NCBI GenBank assembly: GCA_965278945.1
Contig: OZ257128.1
Coordinates: 3,100,001 to 3,164,000 of the forward strand
From: UBA10649 sp965278945
Lineage (GTDB): Bacteria > Actinomycetota > Actinomycetes > S36-B12
DNA length: 64,000 bases
Direction of reading: 5' to 3'
Shown: in pieces, positions 1 through 8,160 of the stretch
Layout: each line of letters starts with the position of its first letter
Numbering within the stretch: position 1 is the first letter of the stretch
Made by a program: the position numbers and the translations under genes
The notes under the pieces: model-generated
Databases searched by the model: none
Seen by the model: the letters and a program-made list of their open reading frames with translations, nothing else
Told to the model about the DNA's origin: nothing

Positions 1-506
1 TTGCCGTATCGCACGACCGAGAAGTTCGTGTCGGAGGAGGTCGCGTAGTTGTTCGCTGCGACGAAGAGCTTGTCGGCGGTGAGCTTCGTCGCGCCGTACA
101 GATTGATCGGCGAGGAGGCCTTGTCGGTCGAGAGAGCCACCACCTGCTTCACGCCTGAGTCGATTGCCGCGTCGATCACGTTCTGGCTGCCGAGCACGTT
201 GGTCTTCACGTACTCGAAGGGGTTGTACTCCGCGGTGTCGACCTGTTTGAGAGCCGCAGCATGGACGATGTAGTCCACCCGGCTGAAGGCGCGCATGAGG
301 CGGTCGCGGTCGCGGATGTCTCCGATGAACCAGCGAATCCGGTCGTCTACGAAGTCCTTGCGCATGTCTGACTGCTTGAGCTCATCACGCGACAAGATCG
401 CGAGCCTGCGGGGCTTCAGGACGTCCAGTGCGTGGCGAACAAACGCCTTCCCAAAAGACCCGGTACCCCCGGTGATGAGGATGGAGCTGTCCTCGAACTT
501 GCTCAT
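1..506 (-). CDS. pseB: UDP-N-acetylglucosamine 4,6-dehydratase (inverting), PseB type, partial at left edge
   Basis: The first 168 residues are visible; the gene runs off the left edge with no stop. It is a short-chain dehydrogenase: the NAD(P)-binding loop TGGTGSFG lies at residues 12-19 and the catalytic YxxxK is YGATK at 137-141, preceded by STDKA. The combination with the downstream-facing cytidylyltransferase gene points to the first step of pseudaminic acid synthesis (UDP-GlcNAc to UDP-2-acetamido-2,6-dideoxy-L-arabino-hexos-4-ulose), known for PseB. FlaA1/CapE-like dehydratases share the same fold, so the exact product is inferred from context. It starts 40 bases after the pseF stop on the same strand, so the two are probably co-transcribed, with other pse genes expected beyond the edge. 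Confidence 0.85.
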   Translation of the reverse strand, partial: MSKFEDSSILITGGTGSFGKAFVRHALDVLKPRRLAILSRDELKQSDMRKDFVDDRIRWFIGDIRDRDRLMRAFSRVDYIVHAAALKQVDTAEYNPFEYVKTNVLGSQNVIDAAIDSGVKQVVALSTDKASSPINLYGATKLTADKLFVAANNYATSSDTNFSVVRYG

Positions 507-546
507 CGTCGACTGGCTTCCCATCCGGTGTGATTTGACGGCCAGC

Positions 547-1269
547 CTAGCCCACGGTCGGCGGCTCGACAGGCGCCTGTTCGAGCAGGATTCGGTGCAG
601 CTGCTCGGCGCGCCGCCAGTCCTCCTCGGTGTCGATGTCGCACACGAGGGAGGCATCTACCGCATAGCCGACGGCATTGTCGAGAATCGACGTGCGCTCG
701 AGCCAGGCACCTGCCGACCCCCAGTAGAACTGACCGGCATCGTGCCAGCGTTCATCGAGGTCCTGAGTCCGCGAGTCCGCGTACTCCGGATGCGCGAAGG
801 ACAAGGAGCCCCCGGTGGACATCGTGAGAGCGCGCTGAACCGGGTAGGGGTAACGGGTCACGGTGGCCACGTATGGCGCTCGTTCGAGGAGTGCTCGCGA
901 GCGCAGGTAGTCCTGGCCGCGAAGGAAGACCGAGGCGGGGTAGACGCAGCATGCCGCGTCGACAGGTCGATCGTTGTCGGCCAACCACGCCACGGCGTGA
1001 GAGATCACGTCGACCGTCGCGGTCATATCGCCGGCCAGTTCCACTGGTCGCGAGAACGGCACGTTCGCCCCCGCGTCACGCGCGATTGCCGCGATCTCCT
1101 CGTCGTCCGTGCTGACGATGACGTCGTCAAAAGCTCCGCTTTCCAGGCAGATCTGCACGGACCACCACAGCAGCGGCCTGCCCGACATCGATCGAATGTT
1201 CTTGCGCGGAATGCGCTTTGACCCGCCACGAGCGGGAATGATTGCAACCGAACCGGTCTGAGGGCTCAT
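547..1269 (-). CDS. pseF: pseudaminic acid cytidylyltransferase
   Basis: A 240-residue CMP-sugar synthetase. Residues 10-25 carry the family signature IIPARGGSKRIPRKNI, which binds CTP; the length fits PseF/NeuA enzymes. It would activate the finished nonulosonic acid with CTP to CMP-Pse for transfer to a surface polymer or protein. The ATG at 1269 is chosen because the signature then begins near residue 10, as usual; an in-frame extension to 1371 lacks homology-like sequence and would run through the divergent promoter region. It is first in a leftward operon with pseB. NeuA and legionaminic acid synthetases look alike; PseF is preferred because of the adjacent PseB. Confidence 0.8.
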   Translation of the reverse strand: MSPQTGSVAIIPARGGSKRIPRKNIRSMSGRPLLWWSVQICLESGAFDDVIVSTDDEEIAAIARDAGANVPFSRPVELAGDMTATVDVISHAVAWLADNDRPVDAACCVYPASVFLRGQDYLRSRALLERAPYVATVTRYPYPVQRALTMSTGGSLSFAHPEYADSRTQDLDERWHDAGQFYWGSAGAWLERTSILDNAVGYAVDASLVCDIDTEEDWRRAEQLHRILLEQAPVEPPTVG

Positions 1270-1293
1270 GCGGCATTCCGGCTGACGATCAAC

Positions 1294-1299
1294 TAGCCT
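1294..1299 (+). promoter_or_regulatory. -10 hexamer TAGCCT, leaderless arrangement
   Basis: TAGCCT is followed by 7 bases and the GTG start at 1307. No Shine-Dalgarno sequence fits between, so the transcript probably begins at or next to the start codon. Confidence 0.55.
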
Positions 1300-1306
1300 C
1301 CAGTAA

Positions 1307-2497
1307 GTGTCGCGCCATTTTACGCCATGGGATCCGAACACGGATGCCGAAGCCGAAGCGCGCGGCTTCAATCCCCCCCAGACCTACCGCCTCTGGCGAG
1401 ACCGCCTGCTCCCGCTGATTGTCTTCCCGATCTTCTGGCTCTACTGGTTGTTGCTCATGCCTGCAGGAGTCGCGCGACGTCGTTCCTCGAGCGAGGAGAC
1501 GCGGCTGGGAATCGAGTCGGGCAAGGTCGGATGGACCCACGTGTATTTCGAGGAGCTTTTCGCGTCGGCTCAGGAGTACCTCGGCACAGACGCGATCGAA
1601 CAGATCGTGATCGACCGTGACCAGCCCTACCTGCCGCAGTTTCGGCAGTGGTCATCGCAACTCAAGGTCTCGCACGTGCTCCTTGACGTGCGCACCGGCG
1701 CGCAGACCTGGCCGCGTGCACTCGTCGACGTCCTCGTGATGTCGTGGCGCCTGAGACGGGCCAGGGTGACACCGGTCGTCGTGCTCACCGATGCCTCGCT
1801 GCGCCGCCACCGACTGCAGGCTGCGGTCCTGACCGCCTTCAGCGGAGTCGTGGTGACCTTCATGTCATCGAGCCTGGTCAGGCCGATGTTCCCGCACAGC
1901 CGTATCCTCGGTCCGATGCCCATGCCGGTGTCGGCGTCGCGCTTGCGCTGGTTGGACGACGTGCGATCGCACGTGCTGCCCTCCGCTGCTCCGACCGTCA
2001 GCTTCATCGGCGGCGCCTACCCGCCTCGGTCGGTGTTCCTCGAAAGACTTGCTTCCGCGCTCCAGGGCACGGGAGTCGAGTTGACGATCCATGCCAACAA
2101 GTACGAGACATCGAATGATGATTACTGGCGGGTGCTTGCGACAAGTGACGTCATCATCACCACGACCATGCAGGGCATGCCTCGCGCGGACATGGACCGG
2201 ATCTGGATCCAGCAACTCGTCTTTCGCTTCAGCGAGGCGCTCTCGGCCGGCGCCGTGCTGGTGTCGTCGACCGTGGCGGGCGGAGACCGGTTCTTCGTTC
2301 CGGGCGAGGACTACGCCCCATTCGTCAGCGTTGCGGAGGCGCGCGACGTCCTCGTCCGCCTGTGCGAGGACTCGGATTTCCGTGAGCGCCTGCGTTCTCA
2401 TGGCCACGAGACTGCCGTGCAGCTCGCACGAGAGCACACGTACTGGCGGGCAATCGATCAGGCTCTCGGCCTCACGTTCGCGATGAACGCTTCGTGA
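1307..2497 (+). CDS. membrane-anchored glycosyltransferase-like protein
   Basis: A 396-residue protein with one hydrophobic segment near residues 34-52. The C-terminal third resembles the Glyco_trans_1_2 type of GT-B domains: an acidic region RFSEALSAGAVLVSS, then a loop ending in PGEDYAPF, and the closing EHTYWRAIDQ like the HTYxxR tail of that family. It probably transfers a sugar from a nucleotide donor to a lipid-linked acceptor at the inner face of the membrane; donor and acceptor cannot be read from sequence. The GTG at 1307 is supported by the TAGCCT hexamer 7 bases upstream. Its last 26 bases overlap the convergent gene that ends at 2472. Confidence 0.6.
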   Translation: MSRHFTPWDPNTDAEAEARGFNPPQTYRLWRDRLLPLIVFPIFWLYWLLLMPAGVARRRSSSEETRLGIESGKVGWTHVYFEELFASAQEYLGTDAIEQIVIDRDQPYLPQFRQWSSQLKVSHVLLDVRTGAQTWPRALVDVLVMSWRLRRARVTPVVVLTDASLRRHRLQAAVLTAFSGVVVTFMSSSLVRPMFPHSRILGPMPMPVSASRLRWLDDVRSHVLPSAAPTVSFIGGAYPPRSVFLERLASALQGTGVELTIHANKYETSNDDYWRVLATSDVIITTTMQGMPRADMDRIWIQQLVFRFSEALSAGAVLVSSTVAGGDRFFVPGEDYAPFVSVAEARDVLVRLCEDSDFRERLRSHGHETAVQLAREHTYWRAIDQALGLTFAMNAS

Positions 2498-3407
2498 GGA
2501 GCCGCCGTGTGCGGGCTACCGTGCCCCGGGCAGCAGCGGCCAACAGCTCCCTCTCAGGAACGTAGGCGGCAAGACTCGTCGCGCGCTCGCTGCCAAAGTC
2601 AACAACCCCAGCCCCGCGCGAGTAGTTCGAGTTCACGATGACGCCGACGTAGCCTCGCGCGGCGTCATCGCGCGAGATGCCGGCAAGCAGGAAGTCGATG
2701 TGCTGCGCAGCATTGTGGAACGACTTGAAGACAGGTTCGCGCATGACGACCGGAATCGCCTGCGAATGCTGCAGCCACAGGCTGTACCAGGTTGGCTCGT
2801 ATGGCGCGATGGCGAGCGCATCGACGTAGTCCCACGAGCGCGGCCGCAGGAAGTCGTCTCGAAATGAGCGAAGTACTTCGGAGGAAAAGACCGCCTGCCC
2901 GTGGACGGTCAAGATCCGGTCGGTCGTCAGCCCGATCTCGGCCGCAATACGACGAAGCCGAGGCTCGCGATGCACCCAGTGAGCGTCGTAGTACTCCGGC
3001 TCGGCGTGCAGCATGGCGTCCTCCGACAAGAACGTGAAGGGCGTCGTGTCGTCAGCCATGAAGTCGGTAGCCGTGAAGTCGCGGATGAACTCTGCGTCGG
3101 AGTCCAGGCACAGGTAGTTGTCAGCGAGCCCTGACTCCCAGAAGGCGAGCTTGATGATCTCCTGGTTGATGTAGCCGGCCGAGAAGCCCGCGACCTCGAC
3201 CGCAGTCAGATGCTCGGCGAAGGCGGAGTCCGCGATGAGCGCGGTCACGTGTGATTCGAGATGACGAAAACTCGCGAGCTCGGCATCGGGAGCCACCATG
3301 TACACGGGAAGCGCTGTCCGGTTGTGGCGGCGGCAGGATGCGAGCAGTCGCTCGACGTACGGCAGGTCGGGAGCGTGGGTCTTCACGAGGATCGCAAAGG
3401 TCGTCAC
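2472..3407 (-). CDS. DUF6492-like putative glycosyltransferase
   Basis: A 311-residue soluble protein. The N-terminus FAILVKTHAPDLPYVERLL and a DxD-like LDSD at residues 101-104 resemble the GT-A-like DUF6492 family found in actinobacterial polysaccharide loci. No signal peptide or membrane segment. The GTG at 3407 is chosen because it overlaps the upstream stop (GTGA at 3404-3407), which implies translational coupling to the methyltransferase gene; a longer reading frame to 3551 would lie inside that gene. The function as a sugar transferase is inferred from the DxD-like site and context. Confidence 0.6.
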   Translation of the reverse strand: MTTFAILVKTHAPDLPYVERLLASCRRHNRTALPVYMVAPDAELASFRHLESHVTALIADSAFAEHLTAVEVAGFSAGYINQEIIKLAFWESGLADNYLCLDSDAEFIRDFTATDFMADDTTPFTFLSEDAMLHAEPEYYDAHWVHREPRLRRIAAEIGLTTDRILTVHGQAVFSSEVLRSFRDDFLRPRSWDYVDALAIAPYEPTWYSLWLQHSQAIPVVMREPVFKSFHNAAQHIDFLLAGISRDDAARGYVGVIVNSNYSRGAGVVDFGSERATSLAAYVPERELLAAAARGTVARTRRLLTKRSSRT

Positions 3408-4225
3408 GAAGACCGCCGCACCAACGTCATCCCTAGCCAGCGCACGGACGTACCGCCCTGGGTCTGCAGGTCTGCCTCGATGCCGGGGAAGGTATCGACC
3501 ACCTCCCAGTCGCTGAGCCGGCGTACCAGGCGTTCGCGCGACAGCAGCCAACTCGGGTAACTGGCGGCGTAGATCGACTCCGGCACGACTTGGACCGCCG
3601 GGATGTCATGCGGCGTTTCGGTCATCGGAGTTCGGTCGATCACAAGGGTCTGCACCCCCGTTGCCGCAACTGCGTCGATGACGCCATGGGGATCAGGAAG
3701 GTACTGGAGGACGCTGGAGAAGAGCCCGACGTTGGGTCGAAGCGACCGAGCGCAGGACTCGATGTCGTCGTGGAACGACAGGCGACCATCCTCGAACTGC
3801 CGTCCTGCTCCAACGAACGTGGGCTGCTCGACAACGCCCCACCGCACATCGAGGTCGGCAAGCAGCCTGGAGTACTGGCGATAGGTCGAGCCGAGTGAGC
3901 CGCCGAAGTCGAGGACGCTCAAGGCGCCATGGCTGCGCGCCGCCTGCCACAGCAACGCCGCCGCGACCGGCCAGCGGTACTCGACCTCATCGAACGTAAC
4001 CCCATCGCGCTCGAACGCAGCCTGACCGGCGACCACCGTTCTCGTTGCCTGCTCGACTTGACGAAGAATCGCGTCGTGGGAGTACCCAGTTGTCGCGGCC
4101 GTTGCCTCGTCCCACGTCTGGTAGCCATCGACGAATCGGGTCGCATGCCGCGAGCGCCGGGCGAACGCCCGACTCACGATGGGTGGAGTCAGGTCGTGCA
4201 GCGCTCGCCGCGGTGCGGAGGTCAT
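3404..4225 (-). CDS. TIGR04325-family putative methyltransferase
   Basis: A 273-residue protein with a class I SAM-binding loop, LDFGGSLGSTY, near residues 105-115, followed by an acidic strand end and the LQYLPDP motif seen in TIGR04325 proteins. This family is found in polysaccharide and O-antigen clusters and is presumed to methylate a sugar or glycolipid. The start ATG overlaps the stop of the upstream membrane protein gene (ATGA at 4222-4225), and its own stop overlaps the next start, so it is the middle gene of a three-gene coupled operon. The substrate is unknown. Confidence 0.65.
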   Translation of the reverse strand: MTSAPRRALHDLTPPIVSRAFARRSRHATRFVDGYQTWDEATAATTGYSHDAILRQVEQATRTVVAGQAAFERDGVTFDEVEYRWPVAAALLWQAARSHGALSVLDFGGSLGSTYRQYSRLLADLDVRWGVVEQPTFVGAGRQFEDGRLSFHDDIESCARSLRPNVGLFSSVLQYLPDPHGVIDAVAATGVQTLVIDRTPMTETPHDIPAVQVVPESIYAASYPSWLLSRERLVRRLSDWEVVDTFPGIEADLQTQGGTSVRWLGMTLVRRSS

Positions 4226-6165
4226 TGTGCGGATTCGGTCTCAGGCTTCGGTGGGTACCGCTCGAGCAGAGTCTGCAGCGGCTCGATGCCGATGACCTTG
4301 CTGTCGTTGTCGAGGATGATGATCGGCTTCGATCGCACATCGGCGGACATCTGCGACAGGTATGGGTGGAAGTGATCCCAGTTCGACTCGTTCTGCAGCC
4401 ACTCGTCGAGTTCCCACTGGACAAGGCCGGCCGCAGCAACGTCCTGGCCTGAGAGCCCGGTGAGGATCCGCGTGCAGGAGTACGCCCGAGGCCCGTCCTG
4501 CAGGACACTCGGTCGCTCGGCCCCCTGCGGCAGGTAGACGCAGCCGATGGGGTTCGAGCTCAATGGCTGATCCCCGGTTGCCTTGACCTCGGCCGGCCAC
4601 CAGTAGGGAGCGGGATCGCCGGTGGCCGTGGGCCACAGAGCGGGCTTGATCTGCACCATCGCCCTGGGCAGCAACGTGTCCAGGACGAGCAAGGCAGCGA
4701 CGCCACCGACACCCAGCCAACGCATCAGTGTCATGCCACGCTGTGGTCGATCGAGAAGCAGAAGCGCGATCGGCACGGTCGCGGCCAGGATCGGAAGGAT
4801 CACCGCAAACGCGAGCTTCTTCGATCCGTAGTTCGGGCCGCTGCCTATTGCCCAGAAGTCGGCAAGCGTGATGAGGATCGCGTACGAGACGAGGCCGATG
4901 ATCGGAGCAAACGGCAGAGCTGCCCGCCAGTCGCGCCGCCCCCGGCCCAGGACGACCGCAGCACCGATGACGGACAGAACCGCGATGGCGCCGAGGATCG
5001 TGGTGACTTCCTCGGTGCCTCCGGGACTCGAGAACAACGGAAGGGTCGGCACGGTCACCGTGCTCACCCCGTGCGCCGCGCCGGATCCTGCCGCGACCGG
5101 AACGGAGGGACCCTGCTGGGCGTCGATGCCAAGCGCGTAGAAGATGCTGCTGCGCAGGAAGTCGTACATCAGGACGAAAAGGACCAGCCCGCCGACGAGG
5201 ACCGCTAGGTTGAAGCGGAAATTGGTTCGCCGATACAGGCCGTAGGCGCCATAGCCGATGAGGGCGATCAGCAGCCCAAGCGCGAAGACGTTGAGCGGGA
5301 ACCAGACCTCGGCGCAGCAGATGACGGCAATGGTCGTCAGCACGCGCGCGTGGGCGGTGCGGTATCCGACAATGAACGTCGACACCCACAATGCGAGAAC
5401 AAGAATCGTGAACTGCAAGGTCAGGTGACCGAAGTTCAGCAGGACCGCGACCCCGGACGCGAGAATGACCATTCCCAGGAGTGCGAATGGCCACGGCAAG
5501 CGTGATCGGGCCGCCCCCGCGTCCCACTTCCGCTTCATCTGAACCAGCGGTGCCAGCGCGAACGGCGCGAGGACGATGAGCATGATCTCGGTGAGGATCA
5601 GCGTGTCTGCAGACACCGCGACCTGATTGACCCCGCCGTAGAGGACCAAGGATGCGAGCGAGATCAGCGTCGCCGATACGACGAGGACCAAGACGAGCGG
5701 CCCGCCGATCGCCGATCGCGGATCAACGGGTGTCCCGGACGCCAGCTGCGCGGCAGCATTCAGCCATTTGGCGTTGTCCTCGGCGTCCGTGCGCTGGATG
5801 AGGTAGCCCACTCCGCTGAGCGCGCCCGGGCTGCCGGGTGCGAGTGCGCGCGAGGCGAGGAAGGCCAGGCCGACCGCGACCGACGAGCCCACGATGAGTG
5901 TCGTCGTGAGGCGGTCGAGCCGGGGGCCCTTGCTGCCGCGCAGGAGGATCGAGGCAGCGAGCAGGACGAGGAGAGTAAGGGCGAGCCACACCTGCAACTG
6001 CCGGTAGGTGAACGGCGTGAAGGTCAGAGCAGTGAACTGCATGAGCACGCCGGAGGTACCGATGATCGCGGCCATCAGCACTGCAGTCAGCGCAGCGGAG
6101 CGGAGGATGACTATCGAGGCAATGGGGGCGCCGACGAAGATCACCGCGAAGAGCAGGTCGAGCAC
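4222..6165 (-). CDS. large multi-pass membrane protein, GT-C-like
   Basis: A 647-residue protein with about a dozen hydrophobic segments and a C-terminal soluble domain of roughly 150 residues beginning near the segment PRAMVQIKPALWP. This layout (many helices, then an extracytoplasmic tail) matches GT-C glycosyltransferases that use polyprenyl-phosphate sugars, but no catalytic motif can be confirmed by eye, so a polymerase or unrelated role is possible. The GTG at 6165 has a GGAG ribosome site 5 bases upstream, better supported than an extension to 6234. It leads a coupled operon with the TIGR04325 and DUF6492 genes. Confidence 0.5.
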   Translation of the reverse strand: MLDLLFAVIFVGAPIASIVILRSAALTAVLMAAIIGTSGVLMQFTALTFTPFTYRQLQVWLALTLLVLLAASILLRGSKGPRLDRLTTTLIVGSSVAVGLAFLASRALAPGSPGALSGVGYLIQRTDAEDNAKWLNAAAQLASGTPVDPRSAIGGPLVLVLVVSATLISLASLVLYGGVNQVAVSADTLILTEIMLIVLAPFALAPLVQMKRKWDAGAARSRLPWPFALLGMVILASGVAVLLNFGHLTLQFTILVLALWVSTFIVGYRTAHARVLTTIAVICCAEVWFPLNVFALGLLIALIGYGAYGLYRRTNFRFNLAVLVGGLVLFVLMYDFLRSSIFYALGIDAQQGPSVPVAAGSGAAHGVSTVTVPTLPLFSSPGGTEEVTTILGAIAVLSVIGAAVVLGRGRRDWRAALPFAPIIGLVSYAILITLADFWAIGSGPNYGSKKLAFAVILPILAATVPIALLLLDRPQRGMTLMRWLGVGGVAALLVLDTLLPRAMVQIKPALWPTATGDPAPYWWPAEVKATGDQPLSSNPIGCVYLPQGAERPSVLQDGPRAYSCTRILTGLSGQDVAAAGLVQWELDEWLQNESNWDHFHPYLSQMSADVRSKPIIILDNDSKVIGIEPLQTLLERYPPKPETESAQ

Positions 6166-6234
6166 GACATCTCCGTCCGGCAAGTCGCCACATCGCGTGG
6201 AGTGGTCAAGGGTACCTCCTGCATGGACGCCCAT

Positions 6235-6240
6235 TACGGT
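6235..6240 (+). promoter_or_regulatory. -10 hexamer TACGGT, leaderless arrangement
   Basis: TACGGT is separated by 6 bases from the GTG at 6247. This decides the start of the downstream glycosyltransferase against in-frame GTG 6202 and ATG 6223. Confidence 0.55.
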
Positions 6241-6246
6241 GGGAAC

Positions 6247-7032
6247 GTGCCAGCCGAGGTGTTAGTTGTCGTTCCCACGCTGGGGAGCAGGCTGGATTTT
6301 CTGGACCAGACTCTGACGTCGATTCGAGACCAATCGGTTCCCTCGGACGTGATCGTGGTCATCCCGCACGACCGCACCGAGGCACGTGAGCTCGCCGTGC
6401 GCCATGGTGCTCGCCTGCTTGACGATCCGGGCAGCCTGCCGGCCGCGATCAACCTTGGCGTCGCGGCCGCGGATGAGCGCCATCAGTTCGTCAACTGGAT
6501 CGGCGATGACGACCTGCTCGCGCCGGGTTCGCTCGACGTGACGGTCGCCGCTCTCCACGCCGAACAAGGCGCCGTGGTCGCGTACGGGTCATGCGCCTAC
6601 ATCGACGACGAGGGGCGCGCATTGTGGACGAGCAGCGCGGGGCGCTGGGCCACACGGATCCTCGCGTGGGGACCGGACCTCATCCCGCAGCCGGGGATGC
6701 TCATGCGCCGACGTGCGTGGGTGAACGTGGGCGGGGTCGATGAGTCCTTGCGATTCGCGTTCGACCTCGACCTCTTGCTGAAACTGCGCCGCGAGGGCGG
6801 CTTCGTCGACGTCGGCCAGGTCGTGTCGAGCTTCCGCTGGCATCCCGATTCGCTCACCGTGTCGGATCGCACCGCATCTCTCGACGAATCAGAACTGGTC
6901 AAGCGTCGCTATCTGTCGCGGGTTGGCCGCTCTATGTCCTGGACATGGGAGAGACCGGTGCGTCTGGCGACGCGCGTGGCAGCGCGCGAAGTGACGCGTC
7001 GAGCGCTCAAGGCCCGGCAGCTAGCGACGTAG
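6247..7032 (+). CDS. family 2 glycosyltransferase
   Basis: A 261-residue GT-A protein. The N-terminal strand LVVVPTLGSR is followed by an acidic DxD-like GDDD at residues 86-89 and the QPGMLMRRRAW region typical of bacterial GT2 enzymes of short length. It would transfer a sugar from an NDP donor in the cytoplasm. The GTG at 6247 fits a leaderless transcript (TACGGT 6 bases before); in-frame starts at 6202 and 6223 are possible alternatives. It is divergent from the membrane protein gene starting at 6165 and overlaps the 3' end of the next, convergent gene by 12 bases. Confidence 0.75.
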   Translation: MPAEVLVVVPTLGSRLDFLDQTLTSIRDQSVPSDVIVVIPHDRTEARELAVRHGARLLDDPGSLPAAINLGVAAADERHQFVNWIGDDDLLAPGSLDVTVAALHAEQGAVVAYGSCAYIDDEGRALWTSSAGRWATRILAWGPDLIPQPGMLMRRRAWVNVGGVDESLRFAFDLDLLLKLRREGGFVDVGQVVSSFRWHPDSLTVSDRTASLDESELVKRRYLSRVGRSMSWTWERPVRLATRVAAREVTRRALKARQLAT

Positions 7033-8067
7033 GGCGTCAAACAGGCGAGGGTATTCGTCCTGCATCTGGTTCCAGTACGGATCGTCTGGTTGATCGAGGT
7101 GAACCGTCTCGAGTCCTGCGGGGTGACCGAACAGCGACTGCGCGTACTCGAACTGCAGCATGAGCCGGTGATCGCGGATCAGGCGCATTCCCTTGTGCAG
7201 TCCCCGGGTGTCCTCTAGGAGCACGACGCCCGAGACGCCATCCATGGTCTTCCACGACGACCGCGGATGGAACCGATCGACCTCGGGGTCCTCGAGCCGG
7301 GCGTACCCGCGGGCGAGCAGTTCCTTGCTGATCCCGTGATCGGCCTGAGTGCCGGGCACGTACATGTGCGCGCCGGTTTCGTCGTCCTGGTCGGTGAGCA
7401 GGAGGAAGGCCTTCAGCCAGCGCACTCGGTCGAGGTCGAAGTGGTAGAGCTGGGCGGCCTCGTGACTGGCATGCGCCGAAGGGAAGGAGTACCACGCGGT
7501 CACGATGTCGATGATCGGCGCCGAGCCGCAGTACGCCTGCGCGATCTCGAGCAGCCCGCGATCGAGCAGCAGGGCCCGGACGGTCGCATTCTGGAGGACG
7601 GCGTTGGTCGTCACCGCGTACTTCTCGGCTAGAGGAGCCTCGAAGTTCACCTGGACGGTCTCGCCAGCGTTCAGCGAGCTACCCGAATCCGAGGTGAGGG
7701 TGCAGGGGGCCGCGGCGAAGTAGTTCGACAGTTCCGCAACAGTCTCGTCGGGAACCCGGACATCCAAGATGGCGTAGCCGTCACGGGTCAGCTGCGCGAG
7801 AGCCTGATCGAACGAGCCCTCCTCCTTCCACAGTCCCAGGACATCGTTGGCGTGCTGGAAGTCGTACGTTGGCTGCGTTTGCGCGACGCGTGCGGATGCT
7901 TCGGTTAGCCACTCGCCCCCGGACTTGAGGAAGGCGTCGACCAGGGCCTCGCCGTCACCGTCGACGCGGCGGCCGTCAGCCAGGTAGCGCTCGATTCGAG
8001 CCTCGAAGTCGCGCTTGGTCACTCGTCCGCCCGATACCCGGTCGACGAGTTGGCTGAGAGTCGCCAT
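7021..8067 (-). CDS. PhyH-like Fe(II)/2-oxoglutarate dioxygenase
   Basis: A 348-residue protein of phytanoyl-CoA dioxygenase type. The metal-binding facial triad is visible as HFD (H209, D211) and a distal H291 in GLHKG, followed by R301 ten residues on, which would hold 2-oxoglutarate. The ATG at 8067 has a strong GGGAGG ribosome site. PhyH-type enzymes hydroxylate or otherwise oxidise small molecules; in glycan loci they may act on a sugar, lipid or amino substituent, but the substrate here is not evident. It stands alone between a glycosyltransferase and a divergent acyltransferase. Confidence 0.7.
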   Translation of the reverse strand: MATLSQLVDRVSGGRVTKRDFEARIERYLADGRRVDGDGEALVDAFLKSGGEWLTEASARVAQTQPTYDFQHANDVLGLWKEEGSFDQALAQLTRDGYAILDVRVPDETVAELSNYFAAAPCTLTSDSGSSLNAGETVQVNFEAPLAEKYAVTTNAVLQNATVRALLLDRGLLEIAQAYCGSAPIIDIVTAWYSFPSAHASHEAAQLYHFDLDRVRWLKAFLLLTDQDDETGAHMYVPGTQADHGISKELLARGYARLEDPEVDRFHPRSSWKTMDGVSGVVLLEDTRGLHKGMRLIRDHRLMLQFEYAQSLFGHPAGLETVHLDQPDDPYWNQMQDEYPRLFDALRR

Positions 8068-8103
8068 GGTTTCCTCCCTGACTGCCTCGTAGGGTGCTGC
8101 GAA

Positions 8104-8111
8104 CTAGGGTA
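8104..8111. promoter_or_regulatory. overlapping divergent -10 elements
   Basis: The stretch contains TAGGGT on the plus strand (for the acyltransferase, about 50 bases ahead of its ATG) and TACCCT on the minus strand (for the dioxygenase), sharing most of their bases. Both downstream genes have strong GGGAGG ribosome sites, so these would be leadered transcripts. Start sites are inferred only. Confidence 0.35.
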
Positions 8112-8160
8112 TCGATGACAGTCGCGAGGATGCAGGCTGAGACGAGGCGAGGGAGGGTCA

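Noticed and set aside
295..1221. 308-residue open frame opposite pseF
   Set aside because: Antisense to a clear CMP-sugar synthetase; Arg/Val-rich composition typical of GC-rich shadow frames.
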